A stretch of 64,000 nt of DNA from Desulfovibrio sp. TomC. GTDB lineage: Bacteria > Desulfobacterota > Desulfovibrionia > Desulfovibrionales > Desulfovibrionaceae. The stretch lies in NCBI RefSeq assembly GCF_000801335.2, contig NZ_JSEH01000017.1:1-64000 (forward strand), read 5' to 3'. The stretch's first letter is position 1; each line of letters begins with the position of its first letter. The notes under the pieces are model-generated. The model ran no database searches. It was not told the DNA's origin and was given only the letters and a program-made list of their open reading frames with translations. This document shows positions 1-8,383 of the stretch, piece after piece. Both the position numbers and the translations under genes were made by a program.

Positions 1-1
1 C

Positions 2-1861
2 GACCTGGACGTGTCGTTGGCCCGGCCGGCCCGGCCCGAGGCGGCCAGCTATGATTTCGCGCCGCTTGACGCCTTCATGGACTATGCCCGCAAACGCGGG
101 GTGGCGGTGGTGCTCAAGACCTCGGCCAACCATTTCCTGCCTCGCTGGTGGCTGACCGAGAACGGCTTTCCCCCGGGCGTCGGCTATCAGGAGAAATCCG
201 CCTGTCCGACCTGCGAGACCGACGCCTACGGCACGGCCTACGGCAATCCGAGCATGGGCAGCCTCGCCGTTCGCCGCGACTACGGGGCCTTTGTCGAGGC
301 GCTGGTGACCCGCTACCGCAGCCACCCGGCCCTGGCCGGCTGGGCCTTTGGCCTTGGTCCCACGGGCGAGGACGCCTACGGTCCCAACTACATCGTGGTG
401 GACGCCCCGGGCGGCGGCAAGGGCCTGGGCCGGCGGCCCATGATGTTTACCGACTATTCCCCGGATTTCACCGCCCGTTTCCGGGACTGGCTGGCGGCCA
501 AATACGGCTCCGAAGCAGCCTTGCGCCGGGCCTGGAATGATCCGGCCGTGTCCCTGGCCACGTTTCGCACGCCGCCGCCGGCCGAGCTGGTGCTCCATCC
601 GGCCGCCTTTTCCCGGGAGCCCTTCCCGGACCCGGCCATGGAACGCGACATGGACCTGCCGGCGGTGTTGACTGCCAAGGGTCTGGATTTTTATGCCTTC
701 CGTGTCGAGGCCCGGGAGTCGGACACCGACTATTACGCCCGGCGCATCAAGGCCCTGGACCCGGGCCATGTGCTTTTTTTCAATGGCCGGGCCAGGGCGT
801 CGTTGCGCGCGCACCCGTCCATCGACGGGATCTTTTTCAATCCCCACCCCCGGTTCGGCCAGCCGCTGTTTTTTGAAGCCAACCAACTCGATACGATTTT
901 TCGGTCGGTGGAAGGCATCACCGCCGCCGGCAAGCTGGCCCTGGTGGCCTCGGAAAACGGGGCCGAGCGGACCCCGATTGGCGGGCGCTACGAGTCCCCG
1001 GAGCAGATCAATTATCTGGTGGCCCTGGGCCGGGGTGTGCGGTTCCTGGGCGGGATCATGGGCTATGCCGTGGACCTGCTCGATGTCGGCACGGACAACC
1101 ACTGGCTGCCCACCTGGTTTTCCGGGGATGCCCGGGCGGCCATGCGGACCATCGAGGCCACCCGTCCGGGGCCTGGGAAGGGACCGTGCGAGGTGCTCCG
1201 GCAGCTTCGCCGGGACAACCGTTGCGACGCCGGCGCTGGGGCTCCCCTGGGCTGCGGCCTGACCGAGCTGGCCTTTATCAATTATTGCCGCATGGACTTG
1301 GGTTGCGACGCCAACCACGACGGTCGGGTGAGCGATGCCGAGTTCGCGGCCTGCCGCCCGGCCAGTCAGCCGGTCCCGGCCGCCCCGGCCACCCCGGGCA
1401 CCCCGGCCACGGTGACGCCTGGAGCCGCGCCCACAGCCGCCCCGGCCGGCAAATGCGGCGACGGCATCTGCGATGATTTCGAGCGGTCGCGCGGCGTGTG
1501 CCCGGCCGACTGCGGCGGCGCGGCCGGTCCGGCCATGGCCCCGGCCACCCCGGCTCCGGCCACGCCGGGAGCTGCGCCGGGAGCCGCCCCGGCCGGCAAG
1601 TGCGGCGACGGGGTATGCGACGATTTCGAGCGGTCGCGCGGGGTGTGCCCGGCCGACTGCGGCGGCGCGCCAGGTACTGTCAGCACCGCCGGCCCGGCCC
1701 CGGCAGCTTCAACCCCGGCCACGCCGGGAGCTGCTTCCACGGCCGCTCCGGCCGGCAAATGCGGCGACGGCGTATGCGACGCCTTTGAGCGGTCGCACGG
1801 GGTGTGTCCCCAGGATTGTCCGGCCACAACAACGTCTCCGGCCTCGCCGGGGAAATTCTAA
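2..1861 (+). CDS. Glycosidase-like TIM-barrel protein with EF-hand and three Cys-rich repeats (5' truncated)
   Basis: The reading frame is open to the left edge, so the N-terminus is missing; a GTG at 11 is internal to the frame. The first ~380 residues look like a clan-A (GH42-like) barrel: an Asp-Ala-rich helix before a beta strand ending in KTSANH, a GPTGED segment where the acid/base Glu is expected, and VASENGAE where a nucleophile Glu could lie. Around 1307-1345 there is one EF-hand/dockerin-like loop (DANHDGRVSDAEF). After that come three near-identical 21-residue Cys-rich units separated by Pro/Ala/Thr linkers. This architecture suggests a secreted or surface carbohydrate-active protein. 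The next gene, an O-antigen ligase-like protein, follows after 18 nt, which fits a polysaccharide locus. The family call is by motif only and the substrate is unknown. Confidence 0.6.
   Translation, partial: DLDVSLARPARPEAASYDFAPLDAFMDYARKRGVAVVLKTSANHFLPRWWLTENGFPPGVGYQEKSACPTCETDAYGTAYGNPSMGSLAVRRDYGAFVEALVTRYRSHPALAGWAFGLGPTGEDAYGPNYIVVDAPGGGKGLGRRPMMFTDYSPDFTARFRDWLAAKYGSEAALRRAWNDPAVSLATFRTPPPAELVLHPAAFSREPFPDPAMERDMDLPAVLTAKGLDFYAFRVEARESDTDYYARRIKALDPGHVLFFNGRARASLRAHPSIDGIFFNPHPRFGQPLFFEANQLDTIFRSVEGITAAGKLALVASENGAERTPIGGRYESPEQINYLVALGRGVRFLGGIMGYAVDLLDVGTDNHWLPTWFSGDARAAMRTIEATRPGPGKGPCEVLRQLRRDNRCDAGAGAPLGCGLTELAFINYCRMDLGCDANHDGRVSDAEFAACRPASQPVPAAPATPGTPATVTPGAAPTAAPAGKCGDGICDDFERSRGVCPADCGGAAGPAMAPATPAPATPGAAPGAAPAGKCGDGVCDDFERSRGVCPADCGGAPGTVSTAGPAPAASTPATPGAASTAAPAGKCGDGVCDAFERSHGVCPQDCPATTTSPASPGKF
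1451..1819 (+). repeat. Three tandem Cys-rich protein repeats in the glycosidase-like gene
   Basis: Units at 1451-1513, 1598-1660 and 1757-1819 encode the pattern CGDGxCDxFERSxGVCPxDC. Each holds four cysteines and acidic residues, so disulfide bonding and Ca2+ binding are both possible. Spacers of about 28-32 residues are Pro/Ala-rich. The copies are also near-identical in DNA, which suggests recent duplication. Confidence 0.85.
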
Positions 1862-1879
1862 CCCGGCCCGCTGCGTCCC

Positions 1880-3448
1880 GTGCCTGTGACCCCTTTTCGC
1901 CTTGGCCCCTGCCTTGTCGGCCTCCTCGCCGCCGTCGGCCTGCTGGGCGCCGCGACTGCGGCGTATGGCCTCCCCTGGTGGGCTTCCCTGGCCGGCGTGT
2001 CTCTGGCCGTCCTGTTTCTCGCCTGTCTGGTCAGCCCGTTTTTCGGGCTGTGCGCCACGGCCTTTACCCTCATTATTGCCTGCGCCAACCTCTTCTATCT
2101 GGTGTCCGGCACGCTCCAGTTCCACATCTACCCCTACTACTTCCCGCTGTGCTTCACCTGCCTGGGGATGCTGGCCCGCTCCGGGCAGGGGCGGCTGCCG
2201 CTGGCCTCCCGCTCGGCCTTTATGCCGGTGCTGCTCTTGGTCTTTGTGGCCGAGACCGTAACCCTCCTGTGGACCCCGCATCCGGCCTGGGGCGCGGCCA
2301 ATATTGTCCGCCTGCTCCTCAATATCCTGCTCTACTGGGCCGTGCTGGTGCTGTGCGACACCCGGCGTCGGCTGGATGTGCTGCTTAAAACCGTGCTGGC
2401 CAGTGCGTTTATGACCTCAATCGGGGTCATCGCCGCCATGTACTATGAGTTGGACATCCACCGCTATCTGACTTCGAGATGGGCCTTGGAGCTCCATCTC
2501 TACACCATCCGGGCCGGCGGCATCGAGTCCTGGAACCAGAGTGCCGGGCTTCTCAGCGTGGCCTCGTTCGTGGCCGCCGGCTATGCCGTGCTGGCCCGAA
2601 CCGCGTGGCGGCGGGTGGGTTGGGGCCTTTGCGCCATGTATTTTTTCTGCACCATGCTTCTGCCGGCCAGCCGGGGGGCGCTGCTCGGGTTTCTCGGCGC
2701 GGCCGTGCTCCTGATTCTGGCCCTGCCGGCCACGCGGCGGGTATTTCTCCGCAAGACCACGCTTTTTGTCGTAGTACTCATTGCCGGGATGCTCATCACC
2801 ACGCCGGGTTACATCGACCGTCTTTTGGTCGGCTTCGGCTACACCGGCGAACTCCTGTTCAGCAAGAAAAAGGCCTCCACCTCAAGCGACAGCGACGCCA
2901 CCGGCCTGTCCACCCGGTTTAAAATCTGGGCCCATGGCTTTCGCAGCCTGGGCGAGCGTCCGGGCACGGTCCTGGCCGGCATGGGGGCCGGGGGCTTTAC
3001 CTACAACGTCAAGGTTTTTGAAGTACACAACGTCTATCTGGCCTTTTATTACGACATGGGGCTGGTCGGGCTGTTTTTGCTGGCGCTTCTGGGCTTTATT
3101 GCCTTGGGGCGCACCATCCCGACCTATCTGGCCTTCCAGGCCCGTCTGGCCCGGCCGCCAGGGGGCGACGGGGGGGGCGGGCCGGCCGGGGCGGCCTCGG
3201 CCGACTTTGCCCTGGTGATGTTTTACGCCGTGCTGACCGCGCTGGTGGCCGAGGTGGCTGTCCACGGCATCGTGGATTACGACCTGACCTCGTTTGTCTC
3301 GCGCTACGCCTTTTTCTATCTGGCCCTCTACGACGTGGCCCTGCGGCTGGCCCAGGCCCGGGTTGCCGCCCTGGCCACTACCTCGTCCGCCATCTCGACC
3401 GCCGGGCCGGCGGCCGTTCCTCTCGACGCCGCCGGCTCGGCATGCTAG
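1880..3448 (+). CDS. O-antigen ligase/polymerase-like polytopic membrane protein
   Basis: This 522-residue protein is dominated by hydrophobic segments, with roughly ten to twelve predicted transmembrane helices. It has a long extracytoplasmic loop around residues 310-380 with SKKKASTSSDSDATGLSTR followed by R/H-containing segments. That is the usual layout of the Wzy_C (WaaL/Wzy) superfamily, which joins or polymerises lipid-linked glycans at the periplasmic face. Start is GTG at 1880, 18 nt after the previous stop; an internal ATG is possible but would remove the first helix. Ligase and polymerase cannot be told apart by sequence. The position after a glycosidase-like gene supports a role in exopolysaccharide or LPS assembly. 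Confidence 0.7.
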   Translation: MPVTPFRLGPCLVGLLAAVGLLGAATAAYGLPWWASLAGVSLAVLFLACLVSPFFGLCATAFTLIIACANLFYLVSGTLQFHIYPYYFPLCFTCLGMLARSGQGRLPLASRSAFMPVLLLVFVAETVTLLWTPHPAWGAANIVRLLLNILLYWAVLVLCDTRRRLDVLLKTVLASAFMTSIGVIAAMYYELDIHRYLTSRWALELHLYTIRAGGIESWNQSAGLLSVASFVAAGYAVLARTAWRRVGWGLCAMYFFCTMLLPASRGALLGFLGAAVLLILALPATRRVFLRKTTLFVVVLIAGMLITTPGYIDRLLVGFGYTGELLFSKKKASTSSDSDATGLSTRFKIWAHGFRSLGERPGTVLAGMGAGGFTYNVKVFEVHNVYLAFYYDMGLVGLFLLALLGFIALGRTIPTYLAFQARLARPPGGDGGGGPAGAASADFALVMFYAVLTALVAEVAVHGIVDYDLTSFVSRYAFFYLALYDVALRLAQARVAALATTSSAISTAGPAAVPLDAAGSAC

Positions 3449-3495
3449 CCCGCTGCCCAGCCTGATTCCCACCCGTATTCCCGACTGGATGCACC

Positions 3496-4719
3496 ATGGC
3501 CTCTGAAATTTTCGGCAATGCGTCGTTTACCCGGTTCTGGACCGCCCGCAGCGCTTCGGGATTCGCCTACCACATGACCGCCGTGGCCATCGGCTGGCAG
3601 GTCTATGACCGAACCGGCAGCGCCTTTATGCTCGGGCTGGTCGGGCTGGTGGAATTTGCCCCCCAGTTCCTGCTCACCCTGGTTGTCGGGCAGGTGGCCG
3701 ACCGCTTCGACCGCCGCCGCATCGCCGGGGTATGCCAGGCGGTGGTGGCCCTGGCCCTTTGCGTGCTGTTGGCCGAAACCATGGGCGGGTTTCTTGGCCT
3801 TGGCGGCATTTTTGCCTGCGTGGGGCTTATTGGCGCGGCCCGGGCCTTTGAGACGCCTTCGCTCCAGGCCTTGCTGCCGGGCCTGGTCAGCAAGGAATCC
3901 CTGCCCCGGATGCTGGCCTGGAGCGGGTCGGTCTGGAAAACGGCCATGATCCTCGGACCGGCGGCCGGCGGCCTGCTCTTTGCCCTGGGGCCGGGGGTGG
4001 TCTATGGCCTGGGCGCGGTGGTCTACGCCGTGGCCTGCGCCACCGTGCTGTCCATCCCCCCGGTTCCCCGCCCGAGTGCGCCGCCGGGCAGCCTTTGGCA
4101 TACGGCCCTGGACGGGCTGCACTTCATTCGCAGCCGCCCGGTCATTTTCGGGGCCATCTCGCTGGACCTCTTTTCCGTGCTGCTTGGCGGGGCCGTCGGG
4201 CTGATGCCGGTCTTTGCCCGGGACATCCTGGTCGTTGGCCCGGGAGGCCTGGGGGCGCTTCGGGCCGCGCCGAGCCTTGGAGCCCTGGCCATGTCGCTTT
4301 ATCTCACCCGTTTTCCCCTGGCCCGGCGGGTGGGGCCGACCATGTTCGGGGCAGTGGCGGTCTTTGGGCTGGCCACCATCGTTTTTGGCCTGTCGCGCTC
4401 CTTTTCCCTGTCCCTGGCGGCCCTGATCCTCCTTGGGGCCAGCGACATGGTCAGCGTGGTCATCCGGGCCACGCTCATTCAGATCGACACCCCGGATGCC
4501 CTGCGCGGCCGGGTCAGCGCCGTCAACGCCGTCTTTATCGGCACCTCCAACCAGCTCGGCGATTTCGAGTCCGGCGTGTTGGCGGCACTATTGGGAGCCA
4601 CCGGGGCCGTGGTCTTCGGCGGGGTCGGCACTCTGGCCGTGGTCGCCTTGTGGATGCGCTTTTTCCCGGAACTGGCCCGGCGCGACCGGCTGGTGCCCGA
4701 GGCCGACCCATCGTTGTGA
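3496..4719 (+). CDS. MFS transporter, EntS/MFS_3-like
   Basis: The 407-residue protein has about twelve hydrophobic helices and the MFS loop 2-3 signature VADRFDRRRIAG. The N-terminal region (FTRFWTARSASGFAYHMTAVAIGWQ) is typical of the MFS_3 branch that includes the enterobactin exporter EntS. The substrate cannot be read from the sequence. The gene stands 47 nt after the O-antigen ligase-like gene and 85 nt before the aminotransferase on the same strand. Co-transcription is possible but no functional link is obvious. Confidence 0.75.
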   Translation: MASEIFGNASFTRFWTARSASGFAYHMTAVAIGWQVYDRTGSAFMLGLVGLVEFAPQFLLTLVVGQVADRFDRRRIAGVCQAVVALALCVLLAETMGGFLGLGGIFACVGLIGAARAFETPSLQALLPGLVSKESLPRMLAWSGSVWKTAMILGPAAGGLLFALGPGVVYGLGAVVYAVACATVLSIPPVPRPSAPPGSLWHTALDGLHFIRSRPVIFGAISLDLFSVLLGGAVGLMPVFARDILVVGPGGLGALRAAPSLGALAMSLYLTRFPLARRVGPTMFGAVAVFGLATIVFGLSRSFSLSLAALILLGASDMVSVVIRATLIQIDTPDALRGRVSAVNAVFIGTSNQLGDFESGVLAALLGATGAVVFGGVGTLAVVALWMRFFPELARRDRLVPEADPSL

Positions 4720-4804
4720 GGCCCCAGGGCCTTGCCCCGAGGCCGCATCCTCCGTATGCAGAGGGCGCGGCAGCCGGCCGCAAGACGCAAAGAGGGGAGG
4801 GGGC

Positions 4805-5929
4805 ATGAACGAAGAGTCCTGGCGCGGGGAATTCGCGGTGACGGCCGATACGGTGTTTTTCAACCACGCAGCAGTGTCCCCCCTGCCGCGCCGGGCCTGT
4901 CTGGCCGGGCATGAGGTCTTTGCCGAACGCTGGCGGCGGGCATCCAAGGATTACATGCGCTGGATCGCCCTGGTGGCCGAAGCCAGGGAACGGGCCGCCC
5001 GGCTGCTTGGCACAACGCCCGAGCACGTGGCCTTTACCGGCAACACCTCCTGCGGCCTGTCCCTGGTCGCGGCCGGCCTTGACTGGAAGCCCGGCGACAA
5101 GGTGGCCGTCACCTGGCCAGATTTTCCCTCCGTGCGCTTTCCCTTTGACAATCTGGCTCGCCTCGGCGTCACCGTGGTCGAGATTCCCCGGCATGAAGGC
5201 GTGGTGGATATGGCAGCGGCCGCCCGGCTTCTTCCGGGTTGCCGGCTGGCGGTGGCCTCCACCGTGGACTGGATGACCGGCGCGGCCCTGCCGGCAGCCG
5301 AGTTTATCCGGCTGTGCCATGAGGCCGGGGCGCTGTGCTGCTTTGACGCCATCCAGAGCCTGGGAGCGCTGCCCTTTGACGCCACAGCCCTGGGCGTCGA
5401 TTTTGTGGCCGCCGGCTGCCACAAATGGCAGCTTGGACCCATGGGACTGGGCATTTTTTACGTCTCCCCGGCCGCCGCCCCGGCCCTGGCCACGGTCCTG
5501 GCCGGCTGGCGCAGCATGCGCGACGAGGAGCGCCTGGGCGAGGAATTTTGCTTGAAAGAAGGAGCCGGGCGCTTCGAGCCGGGCACCCAGGACATAACGG
5601 CCATTGCGGCTTACGGCGAGTCGCTGTCCCTGTTGGAAGAGGTCGGGATGGCCGGCGTGGCCCAGCGGATTTTTGCCGTCACCCGGGGGCTGGCCGAGGG
5701 ACTGGCCGAGCGCGGGCTCACCGTGGTCTCGCCCCGGGGGGCCGGGGAATGTTCGGGCATCCTGTCCTTTGCCCATCCTGATCCGTCGGGGCTCTTTGCC
5801 CACCTCGACGCGGCCGGCGTGGCCGCCTCGCCCCGGGGCGGGCGCATCCGGCTGTCGCCGCATTTTTATAACGACGCCAGCGATGTGGCCCGGTTTTTCA
5901 CCATCCTTGATACCTTTGACCGGCGTTGA
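4805..5929 (+). CDS. Class V PLP-dependent aminotransferase (cysteine desulfurase/kynureninase-like)
   Basis: This 374-residue fold-type I enzyme has an N-terminal FNHAAVSPLP segment, the cofactor aspartate in CFDAIQSLG and the likely Schiff-base lysine in AAGCHKWQLG. That is the standard order for aminotransferase class V. Start is the ATG at 4805 with a strong GGGGAGGGGGC ribosome site just upstream; the frame is open further left but no better start is seen there. There is no mobile active-site Cys loop of the kind that would mark NifS/IscS, so desulfurase activity is uncertain. Substrate unknown. Confidence 0.75.
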   Translation: MNEESWRGEFAVTADTVFFNHAAVSPLPRRACLAGHEVFAERWRRASKDYMRWIALVAEARERAARLLGTTPEHVAFTGNTSCGLSLVAAGLDWKPGDKVAVTWPDFPSVRFPFDNLARLGVTVVEIPRHEGVVDMAAAARLLPGCRLAVASTVDWMTGAALPAAEFIRLCHEAGALCCFDAIQSLGALPFDATALGVDFVAAGCHKWQLGPMGLGIFYVSPAAAPALATVLAGWRSMRDEERLGEEFCLKEGAGRFEPGTQDITAIAAYGESLSLLEEVGMAGVAQRIFAVTRGLAEGLAERGLTVVSPRGAGECSGILSFAHPDPSGLFAHLDAAGVAASPRGGRIRLSPHFYNDASDVARFFTILDTFDRR

Positions 5930-5953
5930 CCGGACGGACGGGCGGGAGCGTTT

Positions 5954-6787
5954 ATGCGGCGGGCGATTTTCATTCTCAGCCAAAAAGGCGGGTCGGGCAA
6001 ATCGACCTTTTCCCGGGCCTTGCTCGATCATCTGCGGCGTGTGCGGGGGCTTCCCGTTGCCGCCTATGATGCTGACGGGCAGGTGGGGCAACTCCTCCAG
6101 CACTATGGCGCGCGCGACGCCCGGGGGGGACTCCTTGCCCCTCAGGATCCGCTGTTTGGCGTAGCCAGCTTCGATTTGCGCCAGGCCGCCCAGCGGGGGA
6201 TGGTGCTCGACGCCCTGGACGTGCCCGCCCCGATCCTGCTGTTCGATTTCCCGGCCGGCTGCCTGGGGGATCTGGGCCGGGTGGTGGGCGGCGGCCGGGG
6301 CATGGCCCCGCTCCTGGACGCCTTCGAGGCCGAGGGGGTGCGCCTGACCGTGGTGGTGGTCATCTCCAATGTCCAGGCCTCGACCCACAACGTGCTGGCC
6401 GCCATGGAGGCCTTTGGCGACCGGGTGGACTATGTGGTGGTGAAGAACTGCTTTTACGGCCAGCCTGAGGATTTCCTCTTTTTCGACGGCTTCACCGGGG
6501 CCGACGGCTTGGCCTACGGCGGGCAGGCCCGGGAGGCGCTGGCCCGGCGCGGCGGCGTGGTTTTTGCCCTGCCGGCCCTGCCCGGCCGGGAATACGCCCT
6601 GTGCGACCTTTACAGCCTGGGCTTTACCGAAGCCGCCAGCTACCGGGCGCTGCGGCGCAGCGAGCGGGCAACCCTGGCCGTCTTTATGCAGGACTTCGGC
6701 CAAGAGGCCGACCGGACCGCACCGCTTTTCGGCGATGTCCCGGACCGTCCCGTCGCTGGTTCACCTCGCGTTGAGACAAGGCCGTGA
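5954..6787 (+). CDS. Orphan ParA/MinD-like P-loop ATPase
   Basis: The 277-residue protein begins with a beta strand and a deviant Walker A motif KGGSGKST at residues 11-18, with the extra lysine typical of ParA/MinD ATPases. Asp-Ala-Asp at the switch I position (YDADGQ) and FDFPAG at Walker B follow. There is no adjacent ParB, MinE, ArsR or flagellar partner and no N-terminal HTH. The C-terminal half (CFYGQPEDFLFFDGF, then RREYALCDLYSLGF-like segments) resembles the TraL/MobD-type nucleotide-binding proteins linked with conjugative elements. It starts 24 nt after the aminotransferase behind a GGGAG ribosome site. Function unknown. Confidence 0.6.
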   Translation: MRRAIFILSQKGGSGKSTFSRALLDHLRRVRGLPVAAYDADGQVGQLLQHYGARDARGGLLAPQDPLFGVASFDLRQAAQRGMVLDALDVPAPILLFDFPAGCLGDLGRVVGGGRGMAPLLDAFEAEGVRLTVVVVISNVQASTHNVLAAMEAFGDRVDYVVVKNCFYGQPEDFLFFDGFTGADGLAYGGQAREALARRGGVVFALPALPGREYALCDLYSLGFTEAASYRALRRSERATLAVFMQDFGQEADRTAPLFGDVPDRPVAGSPRVETRP

Positions 6788-6883
6788 AACCGTTTGGCGC
6801 GACAAGAGACTGTATTTAGAGTCTTTATTCGTAAAGAATCAATGCGTTGCGCGGACGCGGCACAAGGGGCGCGTCCGCACAAC

Positions 6884-6919
6884 AAAAGGCCGGGGGACCA
6901 GATGGTTCCCCGGCCTTTT
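6884..6919. terminator. Bidirectional intrinsic terminator
   Basis: A 16-bp stem (6884-6899 with 6904-6919, one G-U pair) has a four-base loop and is flanked by AAAA/TTTT. It lies between convergent genes ending at 6787 and 6946 and can serve both. A second 9-bp hairpin is at 6851-6878. Confidence 0.85.
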
Positions 6920-6945
6920 GCATGGCAGTCAGGTCGTCAGGTAAA

Positions 6946-7497
6946 TCAGACGAACGAGCGGGCGAACAGATCGGCAATGGCCGCGATACCGGCCTCGTTG
7001 GGGAAGCGTGTTCCGGTGCCGGTGAAATGGGTCTGGCTGATGACCGGGGCGGCGGACGGTTCCCAGGCACCGCTTTTCCAGGTGAACCAACCCTCTTTTT
7101 CCTGGCAGAAGACATAGAGGGGCTTGTTGCAGATCTTGGCGAATTCCGCGCCCCAACCCGTGCCGCCGGTTACCGTGCCGTCTTCGTGGATGACCCCGAC
7201 GACAAACACTTCAAGTCCGGCGTCCACCTGGTGCATGATGGTGCGCAGCACCATGCGGATCTGGGGGCCGTTGCTGAATTTGCGGTCCAGGAGCTTGGAC
7301 ACGTAGGTCAGGCTCACGTCTTTTTTGACCAGCTCTTCGTTTGTCAGCACGCGGATGCCGCGGGTGCGCTCGATGCGGTGGCCCTCGAAGGTGAAATTGA
7401 CCTCCTGGACGCCGTAGCGTTCGGCCTGGCGTCCGAATTCGGCTTCAGCGCCCTGGGCGCCGCCGCTAAAGAGCGTGAAATTCGTGGCGTTGGGCAT
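6946..7497 (-). CDS. SLOG/YpsA-like nucleotide-binding domain protein
   Basis: The 183-residue protein starts at ATG 7497 behind an AAGGAG site; the longer open frame upstream lacks one. Residues ~8-30 (FSGGAQGAEAEFGRQAERYG) match the Rossmann-like glycine signature of the SLOG superfamily (YpsA, YspA, LOG and related), which binds nucleotides or their derivatives. A VVGVIHEDGTVTGGTGWG segment follows in the middle, and the protein ends in a hydrophobic helix. It lies 113 nt downstream of the Hyf-like operon on the same strand, so it may be its last gene or an independent unit. No catalytic role can be assigned. Confidence 0.55.
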   Translation of the reverse strand: MPNATNFTLFSGGAQGAEAEFGRQAERYGVQEVNFTFEGHRIERTRGIRVLTNEELVKKDVSLTYVSKLLDRKFSNGPQIRMVLRTIMHQVDAGLEVFVVGVIHEDGTVTGGTGWGAEFAKICNKPLYVFCQEKEGWFTWKSGAWEPSAAPVISQTHFTGTGTRFPNEAGIAAIADLFARSFV

Positions 7498-7610
7498 TTC
7501 GACTCCTTGGCAGATGGGTTGCGGATCAAGGCCGTGTGGGTTCGCCGATCCTTCCTTTTGCACCTTTGCCCGCTCTTTCGCAACACCAGCCAAGGGCACG
7601 CCCGCTGGAA

Positions 7611-8372
7611 TCAGGGCGTTTTTTGGCCAAGCAGCCGCAGCAGGCCGTCGAGGATGGTCAGGGGATGGGGCGGACAGCCCGGGATAAACAGGTCGACCGG
7701 CAGATGGGGCGTGGCCCCGCCGGTGGTTTCCGGGTTTCCCGCAAAGAGCCCGCCGGAAATGGCGCAGGTCCCGATGGCCACGGCCACCCGGGGATCGGGC
7801 ACGGCCTCGAAGGTGGCCAGGGCGGCGGCCAGCATGTTGCGCGGCATCGGGCCGGTCACGGCCACGCCGTCGGCGTGGCGCGGCGAGGCCACGAAATCGA
7901 TGCCGAAACGGCCGAGGTCAAAGACCACGGTGGTCAGCACGTTGGTGTCGGCCTCGCAGGCGTTGCAGCCGCCGGCGCTGACCTGGCGCAAGCGCAAGGA
8001 CCGGGAAAAGAGTTGCAGCCGGGCCGGCTCCAGCGGGGCAACGGTCGGGCGCAGGCCCGGACGCAGCACCAGTCCCTCCCGGGTGCTCGACGCCAGCCGG
8101 TGGTCCCGGGAAAAGGTCACCCGCCCGGCCGGACAGGCCCCAGCGCAGGCCCCGCACAGGATGCAGCGGCCAAGGTCGAGAAAGAGGCCGGCCGCGTCGG
8201 CCCCAAGCGCCCCGGTCGGGCATACTCCGGCGCAGGACGGACAGCCCGCGGCGCAGGGCGCGTCGGACAGGACCGGCAGTCCCCGGAAGCGCGGCGGCAG
8301 GGCCGGCATTTCCCGGGGGAAGGCCACGGTGCGATGCCCCTGGCGCAGGCGTTCAAGCAGGATATGAAGCAT
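7611..8372 (-). CDS. Ehr complex ferredoxin + small subunit fusion (HyfH/HycF-HyfI/HycG-like)
   Basis: The 253-residue protein joins two parts. The N-terminal ~80 residues hold two four-Cys clusters (CAAGCPSCAGVCP and CILCGACAGACP), a ferredoxin domain for two 4Fe-4S clusters. The C-terminal part has the NuoB/HycG four-Cys pattern (CNAC, GTCAISGG, PGCPPHP) that holds the proximal 4Fe-4S cluster. Hyf and Hyc keep these as separate subunits. The gene is the last of the six-gene complex and starts 11 nt after the large-subunit stop. It should relay electrons between the soluble arm and the membrane arm of the complex. Confidence 0.85.
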   Translation of the reverse strand: MLHILLERLRQGHRTVAFPREMPALPPRFRGLPVLSDAPCAAGCPSCAGVCPTGALGADAAGLFLDLGRCILCGACAGACPAGRVTFSRDHRLASSTREGLVLRPGLRPTVAPLEPARLQLFSRSLRLRQVSAGGCNACEADTNVLTTVVFDLGRFGIDFVASPRHADGVAVTGPMPRNMLAAALATFEAVPDPRVAVAIGTCAISGGLFAGNPETTGGATPHLPVDLFIPGCPPHPLTILDGLLRLLGQKTP

Positions 8373-8383
8373 GCTTCGGCGTC

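Noticed and set aside
1451-1819. CRISPR-like spaced repeat
   Set aside because: The three spaced repeats are in frame inside a coding sequence, are 63 bp long and have Pro/Ala linkers; they are protein repeats.
4535-6703. 722-residue open frame on the minus strand
   Set aside because: It lies opposite three genes with clear families on the plus strand. Its composition (Gly, Pro, Arg, His, Gln) is that of an antisense shadow in GC-rich DNA.
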